NCBI GenBank assembly: GCA_003702465.1
Contig: REGF01000045.1
Coordinates: forward strand, 1 to 8,836
Reading direction: 5' to 3'
DNA length: 8,836 bases
Source of the DNA: Candidatus Nitrosomarinus sp.
GTDB lineage: Archaea > Thermoproteota > Nitrososphaeria > Nitrososphaerales > Nitrosopumilaceae
The notes beneath the pieces are model-generated. The model saw only the letters and a list, made by a program, of their open reading frames with translations, searched no databases and had not been told where the DNA came from. The translations under genes were made by a program, and so were the position numbers. Below are positions 1 through 6,295 of this stretch, in pieces (within the stretch, counting starts at the first letter, position 1; the number at the start of each line of letters is the position of its first letter).

Positions 1-532
1 CATTTGCGATTATCAGTTCAAAAAGATTTGTTGGTGACAAATCAACGACATTAGATAACATTGCTTTGATAGGATCCATATGAGTGACTAATACAACATT
101 TTGATCAGGATGTTTTTCGATTATTTCATCAACTATTGAAGAAACTCGTTTTTTGACATCAGCAAAAGTTTCGACTCCATTATGAGCAATTTCTAATTCG
201 CCATTATAGAATTTCAAAAAGACATTCCCATGACTTGAAAATATTTCATCATATGGAACACCAGTAAATTTACCCATATCAAGTTCAATTAGACGGTCAT
301 CAATTTTGACATCAATTGAATTATGTTTACCTACAATTTCAGCAGTATGTTTTGCTCTTTGAATTGGACTAGAATAAATTGCAGAAATATTCATGTGTTC
401 AAGTAATTCAGCAGTTTGTTGAGCTTGTGTAATACCCTTATCAGTTAATGGAACTCCTGGAGTTCTACCAGACAATACTCTTTCAGTGTTATTTTTTGCC
501 TGACCATGTCTAAGAAAAATTATTTGGCCCAC
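1..532 (-). CDS. Histidine phosphatase (phosphoglycerate mutase-like) family protein, 3' end outside the window
   Basis: Reading leftward, the frame is open from the start to the window edge and gives about 177 residues of a histidine phosphatase superfamily protein. The N-terminal motif is IIFLRHGQ, with the phospho-accepting His at residue 9. It is followed by a second Arg in the SSPIQRAKHTA segment, an acidic residue in RLIELDMGKFTG, and the second catalytic His in LVTHMD near the window edge. All four hallmarks of the fold are present, so it should be an active soluble phosphatase or mutase. The substrate cannot be told; sugar phosphates or alpha-ribazole phosphate are typical for this size. 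I chose the GTG at 532 because it places the RHG motif at the usual distance from the N terminus. A TTG at 541 and an ATG at 568 are in-frame alternatives; the ATG would add twelve hydrophobic residues. It is divergent from the gene starting at 585, so the two share a short promoter region. Confidence 0.9.
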   Translation of the reverse strand, partial: MGQIIFLRHGQAKNNTERVLSGRTPGVPLTDKGITQAQQTAELLEHMNISAIYSSPIQRAKHTAEIVGKHNSIDVKIDDRLIELDMGKFTGVPYDEIFSSHGNVFLKFYNGELEIAHNGVETFADVKKRVSSIVDEIIEKHPDQNVVLVTHMDPIKAMLSNVVDLSPTNLFELIIAN

Positions 533-584
533 TATGTTCAAAAGATCAAATAGAGATAATAATAACATTGTCAGGCAATAAAAT

Positions 585-1256
585 ATGAAAGTTGGAATAA
601 TTGGAGGAACAGGTGGCATGGGAAAAGGTTTTGCCTTAAGATGGTCACAAAATCATGAAGTCATAATTGGTTCAAGAGATGCAACAAGAGCATCAGAATC
701 AGCAGTTGAAATTACAAATATTGCTAAAGAAGCATTTGGAGAAATTAAAGGAACAATTACAGGAAATGATAATCTTTCTGTAGCAAAAGATAGTGATGTC
801 TTAATTTTATCAATTCCTTATGAAAATATTGATTCAGTATGTTCTGGAATCTTATCAGAAATCAAAGATAGTTGTGTAGTAGTATCACCAATTGTACCAA
901 TGACAAAAACAGATGTTGGATTTGAGTGTGTTTCAATTAAAGACAACAAACCATTTTCATACAAACTTGTTTCAAATCATATGAAAGATAAATCAAAATT
1001 GGTTTCAGCATTTCATGTAATATCTGAGAAAAAATTGATTAATCCTACACTAGAATTAGATTATGACATCTTTGTTTGTGGAGATGATAAAGAATCAGTT
1101 CAAGTTGTCAATACACTAATTGATGAAATTAAAGGATTAAGATCAATTTACTTGGGACCAATTGAACTATCATATCTAGCTGAAATGTCCACACCATTGC
1201 TACTTAATGCAATGATTAGAAATAAAATTAAAAATCCAGGCATAAAAATCATTTAA
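585..1256 (+). CDS. npdG: F420-dependent NADP oxidoreductase (NADPH:F420 reductase)
   Basis: The 223-residue product matches the archaeal/actinobacterial F420:NADP oxidoreductase family, which transfers hydride between NADPH and coenzyme F420 in the cytoplasm. The N terminus is a Rossmann fold with the glycine-rich loop GGTGGMG at residues 7-13. The second strand ends in IIGSRD, where S30 and R31 occupy the positions that bind the 2'-phosphate of NADPH. The C-terminal stretch, with STPLLLNAMIR followed by PG, matches the family's usual ending, and the length is typical. Ammonia-oxidising archaea make F420, so the call fits the inferred host. It heads a plus-strand group, with 18 bases before the next gene, and the third gene of the group is a flavin/F420-type split barrel. 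No Shine-Dalgarno sequence is visible before the ATG. The transcript may be leaderless, with a weak AT-rich box near 555-564. Confidence 0.88.
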   Translation: MKVGIIGGTGGMGKGFALRWSQNHEVIIGSRDATRASESAVEITNIAKEAFGEIKGTITGNDNLSVAKDSDVLILSIPYENIDSVCSGILSEIKDSCVVVSPIVPMTKTDVGFECVSIKDNKPFSYKLVSNHMKDKSKLVSAFHVISEKKLINPTLELDYDIFVCGDDKESVQVVNTLIDEIKGLRSIYLGPIELSYLAEMSTPLLLNAMIRNKIKNPGIKII

Positions 1257-1274
1257 GTCTGTATTTCATTAAAC

Positions 1275-1508
1275 ATGAGTCACGAATATCATAGAAGAGG
1301 CAGAAATTGGTTTACAGCAATTGGTGCTATGTTTTGTGTAATGGCAACAATTGTTTTCATTCAGCAATTATTAATTTGGGGACCAGAATTTGTAGCGGAC
1401 TTTTTAGTAAATGAGGAAGTTACAAATGAAAAAGTATCAATGGGAATGCTAGCATTCGGGATTTTTATGATAGCATTGGGATTTAGAAAATATGAACAAA
1501 AGAGATGA
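1275..1508 (+). CDS. Small two-helix membrane protein of unknown function
   Basis: This 77-residue protein has a short basic N terminus (HRRGRNW), a hydrophobic helix at about residues 12-34, an acidic loop around residues 40-54, and a second helix at about 56-70 before a charged tail (RKYEQKR). The positive-inside rule puts both ends in the cytoplasm and the acidic loop outside. I do not recognise a family. Support for it as a real gene comes from its position: it follows the F420:NADP oxidoreductase by 18 bases and overlaps the next start by 17 bases, so the three are probably cotranscribed and translationally coupled. Function is unknown; membrane tethering of a redox partner is only a guess. 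Confidence 0.7.
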   Translation: MSHEYHRRGRNWFTAIGAMFCVMATIVFIQQLLIWGPEFVADFLVNEEVTNEKVSMGMLAFGIFMIALGFRKYEQKR

Positions 1509-1893
1509 ATTTCTAAAGTCACAAAAAATTTTACGATTATGCACTATTGACAAAAATAAATTTCCACACATTACACCTGTATGGTATAGGTATAGTGGAA
1601 AAAAAATCCATATTGGAACAAATTCTAAAAGTCAAAAAATAAAAAATATTCAGAAAAATAACAAAGTGTCATTTTGTGTAGATATAGGAGTAAATGCTCC
1701 AGATATTTACGGAGTCATGTCTAAAGGAACTGCCAGCATTATAGTAGAAATGCCAAAAACAAAGACTATTGCAAAAAAAATTCTTTTAAAATATTTTAAA
1801 ACGATGGAAAATAAATCAGCAAAAGAATTACTAGATGACACAGATTGTATTATAGAAATTATTCCAGAAAAATTTTCAGTTTGGAATTATTGA
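1492..1893 (+). CDS. Pyridoxamine 5'-phosphate oxidase-like split-barrel protein (flavin or F420 binding)
   Basis: The 133-residue product resembles the small PPOX-class FMN/F420-binding split-barrel proteins. Characteristic parts are the first strand LRLCTIDKNKFPHITPVWYR (residues 14-33), a second strand KKIHIGTNSKSQKIKNI (about 37-53) with the Ser/Lys residues that usually contact the cofactor phosphate, and KVSFCVDI (58-65). A KGTASIIV strand follows. These proteins act as cytosolic reductases or oxidases on varied substrates, usually as dimers. The cofactor cannot be decided from sequence alone; proximity to an F420:NADP oxidoreductase favours F420. Its start lies inside the preceding membrane-protein gene (17-base overlap). 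Its last 7 bases overlap the convergent aminotransferase gene, so the two transcripts share 3' ends. Confidence 0.8.
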   Translation: MNKRDEFLKSQKILRLCTIDKNKFPHITPVWYRYSGKKIHIGTNSKSQKIKNIQKNNKVSFCVDIGVNAPDIYGVMSKGTASIIVEMPKTKTIAKKILLKYFKTMENKSAKELLDDTDCIIEIIPEKFSVWNY

Positions 1894-3062
1894 GAAACAA
1901 ACTCTTCAATCTTATTCATAGCAGAATCTAAAATTTCAAGACTTGGAAGATAAACAAGTCTAAAGTGTCCAGTACCATATTTTTCTCCAAAACCAGAACC
2001 ATGAACAGTTAGAACACCTTTTGATTCCAATAATTTTGTGACAAATTCTTTATCACTTCCAAATCTATTGTCTTCAATTTTTGGAAATGCATAAAATGCA
2101 CCTTTAGGATTTGGACAAGAAAGTCCAGGCATTTCATTAAGGCGTTTAACAACTAAATCGCGATGTTTTTTCATTTCAGAAACAAAATCATTGATATAAT
2201 TTTGTGGTCCACGTAAAGACTCCAAAGCAGCATGTTGAACTGGAAGACTAGTTGCAATTCTTACTCTAGCAAGTTTAGGAAGATGTTCACGTATTGATTC
2301 AAGTTGAGGTGATTGGTTAAATGCAATATAGCCAATTCTCCATCCTGACATTAGATGAACTTTAGAAAAACCATTTAGAATTATGACAGGAGAATCACCA
2401 GCAACCTTTCCAATTCCTACGAATTTATCATCAAAAATTATTTGATCATAAATTTCGTCACAAATGATATACAAATTATGTTCGTTTGCAATATCAACTA
2501 ATTCTTTGAGTGCATTTTCATTAAATACCACACCAGTTGGGTTATTTGGACTGATTAAACAAATTGCAACAGTTTTAGATGTAATTTTAGATTTAATGTC
2601 ATCAAGATCAGGAGTCGAATTATTTAGATCCACAGAAAATTCAACTGGTATGCCACCATGTAATCTAACATACGAAGCATACGGAGGATAATATGGTCCA
2701 GGTAAAAGCACTTCATCACCTTCTTCAACAATTGAAGAAATTACCATGTCAAGTCCTTCAGAAACACCATTTGTAATTAGAACATCATCAGCTGTTATAG
2801 AAAGTCCTTTTAGATTTTCTTTTTTTGCAATCTCTTCGCGTAATTCTAAAAGACCTTCAGATGTTGAGTAATAATTTTCACCTTTATTGATAGAGTCGAT
2901 TAAAGCTTGTTTAACATTATCCGGAGGTTGAAAACCAAACTGTACAGGATCACCAATGTTTAGATAATCAACAGTCATTCCAGATTGCTCAACTTTTCTT
3001 GCAGCTAATACAATATCTCTAATTGCATATTCAACACCCATTACTTTTTTGGAAACTTTCAA
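1887..3062 (-). CDS. Pyridoxal-phosphate aminotransferase, class I/II, alanine-aminotransferase type
   Basis: The 391-residue protein belongs to fold-type I aminotransferases and closely follows the archaeal alanine aminotransferase pattern known from Pyrococcus furiosus, including an N terminus reading VEYAIRDIV and LNIGDPVQFGFQPP. Visible landmarks are NNPTG at 173-177, CDEIYDQ at 201-207 (D202 pairs with the PLP ring nitrogen, Y205 with its hydroxyl), the Schiff-base lysine K234 in GFSKVHLMSGWRIGY, and the carboxylate-binding R368 in GHFRLVYLP. It should interconvert alanine and 2-oxoglutarate with pyruvate and glutamate in the cytosol, although aspartate or other amino acids are possible. 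The start codon is TTG. No in-frame ATG lies upstream, and the next internal ATG (residue 8) would cut into the conserved N terminus. A possible TATA-like box on this strand lies around 3087-3099, in the 44-base gap shared with the divergent tRNA gene. Confidence 0.9.
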   Translation of the reverse strand: MKVSKKVMGVEYAIRDIVLAARKVEQSGMTVDYLNIGDPVQFGFQPPDNVKQALIDSINKGENYYSTSEGLLELREEIAKKENLKGLSITADDVLITNGVSEGLDMVISSIVEEGDEVLLPGPYYPPYASYVRLHGGIPVEFSVDLNNSTPDLDDIKSKITSKTVAICLISPNNPTGVVFNENALKELVDIANEHNLYIICDEIYDQIIFDDKFVGIGKVAGDSPVIILNGFSKVHLMSGWRIGYIAFNQSPQLESIREHLPKLARVRIATSLPVQHAALESLRGPQNYINDFVSEMKKHRDLVVKRLNEMPGLSCPNPKGAFYAFPKIEDNRFGSDKEFVTKLLESKGVLTVHGSGFGEKYGTGHFRLVYLPSLEILDSAMNKIEEFVSQ

Positions 3063-3073
3063 TGTATCTAGAC

Positions 3074-3083
3074 AGATATTTAC
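3074..3083 (+). promoter_or_regulatory. Candidate TATA box of the tRNA-Arg gene
   Basis: An AT-rich run (agatatttac) is centred about 28 bases before the first base of the tRNA, where archaeal box A elements normally lie. It sits in the 44-base gap between the divergent aminotransferase start and the tRNA. The match is moderate and rests on position and composition only. Confidence 0.35.
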
Positions 3084-3106
3084 ACCTGTTAAAATCTTAA
3101 TTGTTT

Positions 3107-3181
3107 GGACTCGTGGCTCAGCCTGGATAGAGCAAGCGGCTTCGAACCGCTAGGTCGAGGGTTCAAATCCCTTCGAGCCCT
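3107..3181 (+). tRNA. tRNA-Arg, anticodon TCG
   Basis: The sequence folds as a cloverleaf. Acceptor strands GGACTCG and CGAGCCC pair at six of seven positions. The D stem is GCTC/GAGC with the conserved A14, G18-G19 and A21. The anticodon stem AGCGG/CCGCT encloses loop CTTCGAA with anticodon TCG at 3142-3144, which reads CGA-type Arg codons. The variable region is five bases, and the T stem GAGGG/CCCTT carries loop TTCAAAT. No CCA is encoded and no intron interrupts the anticodon loop. Two oddities are an A3/C70 mismatch in the acceptor stem and a T at the discriminator position (3181). A T-rich stretch follows directly and may end transcription. Confidence 0.95.
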
Positions 3182-3189
3182 TTAGATTA

Positions 3190-3199
3190 TTTTATTAAT
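3190..3199 (+). promoter_or_regulatory. Candidate TATA box for the membrane-anchored protein gene at 3223
   Basis: The run ttttattaat is centred about 28 bases before the ATG at 3223, the spacing expected for a leaderless archaeal mRNA. No Shine-Dalgarno sequence precedes the start. The same T-rich stretch lies just after the tRNA and could also serve as its terminator, so the assignment is tentative. Confidence 0.4.
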
Positions 3200-3222
3200 C
3201 AAATAATTTGCCTGAAAATTAA

Positions 3223-3714
3223 ATGAAAGTATCAGCATTCAAAATTGGATTTGTTTTAGTTGTAATTGGAATGATTTGGATTTCAGTGATTTTCAATGAA
3301 ACAGAAAAAAACCATGATTCAGCAATATTAAAAAAATCAAGTTCAATGGAATCAAAATTAGAATTCTTAGGAGAAGATATTGGATATTACAAAGTATACA
3401 TGCCTGAATTTACTAAAGAAAACGTCTTTGTTCAAATTTTAGATAAAAATTTGAATGTGATTCAAGAACAAAAAATCAATACAAAATTTTCAGTAGGTTA
3501 TTTTGATTTTGATAAAGATGGAATTTATACAATGAAAGTTTCAAATATTTCAGAAAATTCAATAATTTTACAAACAGAATTTGGAAATACTCATTCACAA
3601 AAAATGATTGCACCTGGAATAATGATAGTTTTAGGATCTGTGATAATTATGTTAATTTCTTATCTAAAAATTAAAAATTACAATATTGAGCATCCAGATG
3701 AGAATATTTCATAA
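3223..3714 (+). CDS. Membrane-anchored protein with an extracytoplasmic beta-rich domain, unknown function
   Basis: This 163-residue protein has a short basic N terminus, a hydrophobic helix at residues 7-24, about 100 polar residues, and a second helix at about 130-148 followed by a charged cytoplasmic tail. The positive-inside rule places the central part outside the membrane. That part alternates short beta-strand-like segments (YYKVYMP, VFVQILD, SVGYFDF, IYTMKVSN, IILQTEF), suggesting a small beta sandwich held at the cell surface by both ends. The SVGYFDFDKDGIYTMKVSN segment resembles strands in extracellular beta-sandwich or GOLD-like domains, but I cannot assign a family. Such small two-anchor proteins are common and unnamed in Nitrosopumilus-type genomes (recollection). 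The last 37 bases overlap the convergent gene ending at 3678. Confidence 0.72.
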   Translation: MKVSAFKIGFVLVVIGMIWISVIFNETEKNHDSAILKKSSSMESKLEFLGEDIGYYKVYMPEFTKENVFVQILDKNLNVIQEQKINTKFSVGYFDFDKDGIYTMKVSNISENSIILQTEFGNTHSQKMIAPGIMIVLGSVIIMLISYLKIKNYNIEHPDENIS

Positions 3715-4271
3715 ATCTGAATGCATTGAATAGTGTGTCCAAAAGTTAGAACAATATTAAAAATTAACCAAGTTGAAAAGAACAAAAATGCAATTATTGA
3801 GAAAGGTAAAAAGAATTTCAATTTTGTATGTTCCCTATTTTTAATAATTAAAACAGCTCCAAAAGATGCAAGAACTAAACCAAGTTCAAGTGGTTGATGA
3901 GACCAGGAAATTAGTCCATCAATTCCATAAAGATCATGAGATAAAGAATCACCAAATCCAGAAATAATTTGAATAATAGAGCCAATTATTACTAAATTAA
4001 TTCCAGTTTTTAGTGAACCGTGAACAGATTTTCTTACTAACAATACTAATCCCATGGTGGCAGCTATAGCAGTCATAGTCACTCCAGAATATACTACAAT
4101 GTGAGAAGGACTCCAAAAGAATTCTGGTTCTTGAAGAATGTGGGAGATTGCATCCCAAAATCCAGCTGAAACAATAACAACAGGTCCAATTACTGCTAGT
4201 ATAGATATGACAGAAACAAGTGTAGTAGTTTTTACAGTTAATGAATTTGAAAATTTTTGAAGTAATTTCAT
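3678..4271 (-). CDS. Five-helix integral membrane protein with duplicated His/Asp motif
   Basis: The 197-residue protein has about five transmembrane helices (roughly 17-36, 56-79, 89-107, 126-144 and 153-177). Charged and polar residues cluster at two membrane edges: FWDAISH at 38-44 followed by SPSH at 54-57, and FGDSLSH at 106-112 followed by SWSH at 122-125. The two blocks have identical spacing and lie 68 residues apart, so the protein looks like an internal duplication plus a last helix ending in GHT. The arrangement of an Asp-His helix end followed by an SPxH...YSG helix start recalls uncharacterised bacterial membrane proteins with WD..WH and PPHLLLYSG motifs (recollection). The conserved His and Asp could bind a metal or quinone, but no function is known. 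Its 3' end overlaps the opposing gene by 37 bases. The ATG start is followed at once by a basic segment, as expected. Confidence 0.78.
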   Translation of the reverse strand: MKLLQKFSNSLTVKTTTLVSVISILAVIGPVVIVSAGFWDAISHILQEPEFFWSPSHIVVYSGVTMTAIAATMGLVLLVRKSVHGSLKTGINLVIIGSIIQIISGFGDSLSHDLYGIDGLISWSHQPLELGLVLASFGAVLIIKNREHTKLKFFLPFSIIAFLFFSTWLIFNIVLTFGHTIQCIQIYEIFSSGCSIL

Positions 4272-4358
4272 TTTATTTTTCTGAAAAAAATAGACTATTT
4301 GAAATATTGGAATAGTAATTTTTGATAGAATTAACCATTATGCGTAATTGTAGGAATT

Positions 4359-4368
4359 AACTATATTA
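4359..4368 (+). promoter_or_regulatory. Candidate TATA box for the gene at 4391
   Basis: The run aactatatta is centred about 27 bases before the ATG at 4391, consistent with a leaderless archaeal transcript. It lies in the 119-base divergent gap (4272-4390) between the five-helix membrane protein and the small protein gene. Confidence 0.5.
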
Positions 4369-4390
4369 GATCATTAAGTCTGGATAAAGT

Positions 4391-4630
4391 ATGAGTCCAG
4401 GAATAGGATTAATGAAGAGAAGGTTAGAAAAAGAAAAAGATGCAATAGCATTAGCAATTTCAGGAATTGCTAAAGAATATGATAAAAATCCTGAAGAACT
4501 CAAAACTCTAGAAACAAAATACCACAGTGATGCTGGAGATTGGTATGTAGCACTGGGATGGGATGAAAAAAAGGCAATAGTCAAAATGGATTCAGTTTTA
4601 GGAACAATAACCGAAATTAATGAAATTTAA
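4391..4630 (+). CDS. Small acidic protein of unknown function
   Basis: The product is 79 residues. The first 45 or so are rich in Lys, Glu and Ala and should form helices (LMKRRLEKEKDAIALAIS). The second half, WYVALGWDEKKAIVKMDS followed by VLGTITEIN, looks like two or three beta strands. The W-V...VKMDS..G.I.EI order loosely recalls the hairpin of PepSY-type domains, but with no signal peptide and only one repeat this is weak. I do not recognise a named family. Reality is supported by a well placed TATA-like element, an ATG with leaderless spacing, and codon use like the neighbours. It is probably a single-gene transcript, since the next gene has its own AT-rich promoter. Confidence 0.65.
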   Translation: MSPGIGLMKRRLEKEKDAIALAISGIAKEYDKNPEELKTLETKYHSDAGDWYVALGWDEKKAIVKMDSVLGTITEINEI

Positions 4631-4645
4631 TTTATTAAAATAAGA

Positions 4646-4655
4646 TTATAATTGG
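4646..4655 (+). promoter_or_regulatory. Candidate TATA box for the gene pair starting at 4675
   Basis: The run attataattg is centred about 25 bases before the ATG at 4675. No Shine-Dalgarno sequence follows, so a leaderless mRNA is likely. The whole 44-base gap is AT-rich, which limits confidence. Confidence 0.4.
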
Positions 4656-4674
4656 AATATTTTGTAGTATATCG

Positions 4675-5049
4675 ATGGATATTACAATTGAACCATGGAA
4701 AAAATTAGTTATTCATGAAATTATCGAGTATCAATTTGATGATTGGGTTAAACAAATTGCGTTTAGTGCACGATCATCAGGAGGAGGTATTCCAACAATG
4801 CAGTGGACAAATGGAATTGTTTTTGCATCTTCAAGTTTACCAACTACAAATGCAACTGTTGAAGAACAATTGAAGGGGATTTTACATTGGTCATCAGTAT
4901 CATTTGCAATTAAAGAAAAATTTGAGAAGCAAATTGTTAAAGAAAATGCAACGATAAATCTAGTAGATGTCAGTGTCAATGAAATTTTTAATAAATTATC
5001 AATTGAATTAAAGGCACAATCAAAATATACAAATTCAAAATCTGGCTAA
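4675..5049 (+). CDS. Conserved-type hypothetical protein, 124 residues
   Basis: The protein is soluble, with no signal peptide or membrane helix. It begins ITIEPWKKLVIHEIIEYQFDD, then has a Gly-rich turn (SARSSGGGIP) and a strand-rich section (MQWTNGIVFASSSLP), and ends in mixed helix and strand (HWSSVSFAIKEKFEKQI, ATINLVDVSVNEIF). The alternation suggests a compact alpha/beta fold. I do not recognise a family and assign no function. Only five bases separate it from the next gene, so the pair is probably one operon. The base composition is like the rest of the window, so recent transfer is not indicated. Confidence 0.72.
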   Translation: MDITIEPWKKLVIHEIIEYQFDDWVKQIAFSARSSGGGIPTMQWTNGIVFASSSLPTTNATVEEQLKGILHWSSVSFAIKEKFEKQIVKENATINLVDVSVNEIFNKLSIELKAQSKYTNSKSG

Positions 5050-5054
5050 AATCA

Positions 5055-5741
5055 ATGAATATTGAAGAAGAAATCAAAAAATGTGAAATTTTTTCAAAGC
5101 AAATTAAACAATATGATCCTGAACCATTCTATGTAAATTATTTTTTCATTAAATATCTTAATACAATTGAAAATATAATTAATGGAATTTTTGAGGAAGC
5201 AAATACAGATTTTGGATTATTTGTGACAGGTAAAATTACTCAAAAAAAATTCAACGACAAAGCCAAAATTAAACAAGATTTTGATGCATTGGAATTTTAT
5301 GAATGGTTTTCAAACAAATATGAAATAGAACACAAAAATCCATATCCAAATTTAATGAATAAAATTCTTCAATACAAAAAGACTAACGAAAAATTACCAG
5401 AAATTAAAATCATGATTAGAGCAATTGAAAGATACAAAGATGACATTTATCAGGAAATTAATGTAGATTTAAAAAATAAAAAAATTATTTCAAAAGAACA
5501 ATTAGAAATCGAGATAAGAAGACAATTACCCGTATTTTTAGAGATAATTAATAAAAAAAGAAATACCAAAGATGAGCCAAAAGTTTCTAAAAAGAAAATA
5601 ACATCTTCTGCGTTCTTAACTTTAGAAGATGGTCAAAATATTGAAATTATGTATTTGTGTCAAATTTACACGCCTGTAATTAGACGATTAATTGATGAAT
5701 CAAGAGAGATGATTAAAGAAATTAAAAATTCAAAAATTTAA
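5055..5741 (+). CDS. Hypothetical Lys/Glu-rich helical protein, 228 residues
   Basis: The product is a soluble, strongly charged and mainly alpha-helical protein. The first 100 residues contain an aromatic-rich helix pair (EPFYVNYFFIKYLNTIENI, then ALEFYEWFSNKYEIEHKNP). The middle is Lys-rich and may be partly coiled (residues 105-180), including a basic KVSKKK segment. The C-terminal 45 residues begin with a short strand section (FLTLEDGQNIEIMYLCQIY) and end in a long helix. The helical N-terminal half is loosely like HEPN-type proteins, but the Arg of the usual R-x4-6-H motif is absent (NKYEIEH instead), so I do not call a nuclease. It starts five bases after the previous gene and ends eight bases short of the convergent thioesterase gene. 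Confidence 0.72.
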   Translation: MNIEEEIKKCEIFSKQIKQYDPEPFYVNYFFIKYLNTIENIINGIFEEANTDFGLFVTGKITQKKFNDKAKIKQDFDALEFYEWFSNKYEIEHKNPYPNLMNKILQYKKTNEKLPEIKIMIRAIERYKDDIYQEINVDLKNKKIISKEQLEIEIRRQLPVFLEIINKKRNTKDEPKVSKKKITSSAFLTLEDGQNIEIMYLCQIYTPVIRRLIDESREMIKEIKNSKI

Positions 5742-5748
5742 GTAAAAA

Positions 5749-6237
5749 TTATTTTTTCCTATTTTGCAATCGTCTTTCCATTCTTGATTTTCCTTCATCA
5801 AATTTTGTACGATCTTCATCTGTTTTCAAGGCTAAAGTTGGAACGGGAATAGGTTTTCCATTTTGACCTAATGCAACAAATGTAACAAAAGCAGTAGCAG
5901 TAATTGTTCTAATTCCAGTTACAATATCTTCAGCTTCTACTTTAACTTCAATTTCCATTGAGGAATTATGAACATAATTAATTCGTGCATTTAAGAAAAG
6001 TACATTTCCAACAAAAACAGGTTTCAAAAAATTTACACTGTCTAAGGATACTGTTACTGCATTAGATTGAGAATGACGCTGTGCAACTATTCCTGCAACC
6101 ATGTCAATATTTTTTAAAATTTCACCACCAAACACATTTCCAGCTGGATTTGCATCAGAAGGGAACATCCTAACAATTACTTCAGCATGGGATTCAGATG
6201 GGGTTTTTTCAGATTTAGTAGAATTTTCTGAGGACAT
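5749..6237 (-). CDS. Acyl-CoA thioesterase, hotdog fold (YciA/BFIT-like)
   Basis: The 162-residue protein is a single hotdog domain of the acyl-CoA thioesterase family that hydrolyses acyl-CoA to the free acid and CoA in the cytosol. The signature is the run from P26 to D45, with SDANPAGNVFGGEILKNID: the Asn/Gly-rich turn binds CoA and the start of the central helix carries the likely catalytic D45. The later strands VTVSLDSVNFLKPVFVGNVL and MEIEVKVEAED are typical. The first 17 residues are Ser/Thr/Glu-rich and probably disordered, and the C-terminal tail is basic (RRLQNRKK). The physiological acyl chain is unknown. Archaeal membranes lack fatty acids, so a short-chain or metabolic CoA ester is more likely than a lipid one. 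It lies 58 bases from the UbiD gene upstream on the same strand and may be cotranscribed. Confidence 0.9.
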   Translation of the reverse strand: MSSENSTKSEKTPSESHAEVIVRMFPSDANPAGNVFGGEILKNIDMVAGIVAQRHSQSNAVTVSLDSVNFLKPVFVGNVLFLNARINYVHNSSMEIEVKVEAEDIVTGIRTITATAFVTFVALGQNGKPIPVPTLALKTDEDRTKFDEGKSRMERRLQNRKK

Positions 6238-6295
6238 TTCTTATACAATCATATCTGAACATTCATCCAATTTAATTTGATCAGTCAATAATAGA

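Noticed and set aside
2464..2691. Plus-strand open frame inside the aminotransferase gene
   Set aside because: It lies wholly opposite conserved aminotransferase sequence, has no promoter, and its translation resembles no protein.
3107..3222. Integration site or mobile element at the tRNA gene
   Set aside because: There is no repeat of the tRNA 3' end in the window, no integrase, and no shift in base composition downstream.
4366..4584. Minus-strand open frame opposite the 79-residue protein gene
   Set aside because: The plus-strand frame has a well placed TATA box and charged, protein-like composition. The minus frame is Ser/Pro/Ile-rich without structure. The 4731-4979 minus frame is rejected for the same reason.
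4391..4630. PepSY-domain protein
   Set aside because: Only a short hairpin-like C-terminal stretch is similar, without signal peptide or a full domain; too weak to name.
5055..5741. HEPN-type toxin or nuclease
   Set aside because: The helical N-terminal half and H93 are suggestive, but the Arg of the R-x4-6-H motif is absent and there is no antitoxin partner (no nucleotidyltransferase) next to it.
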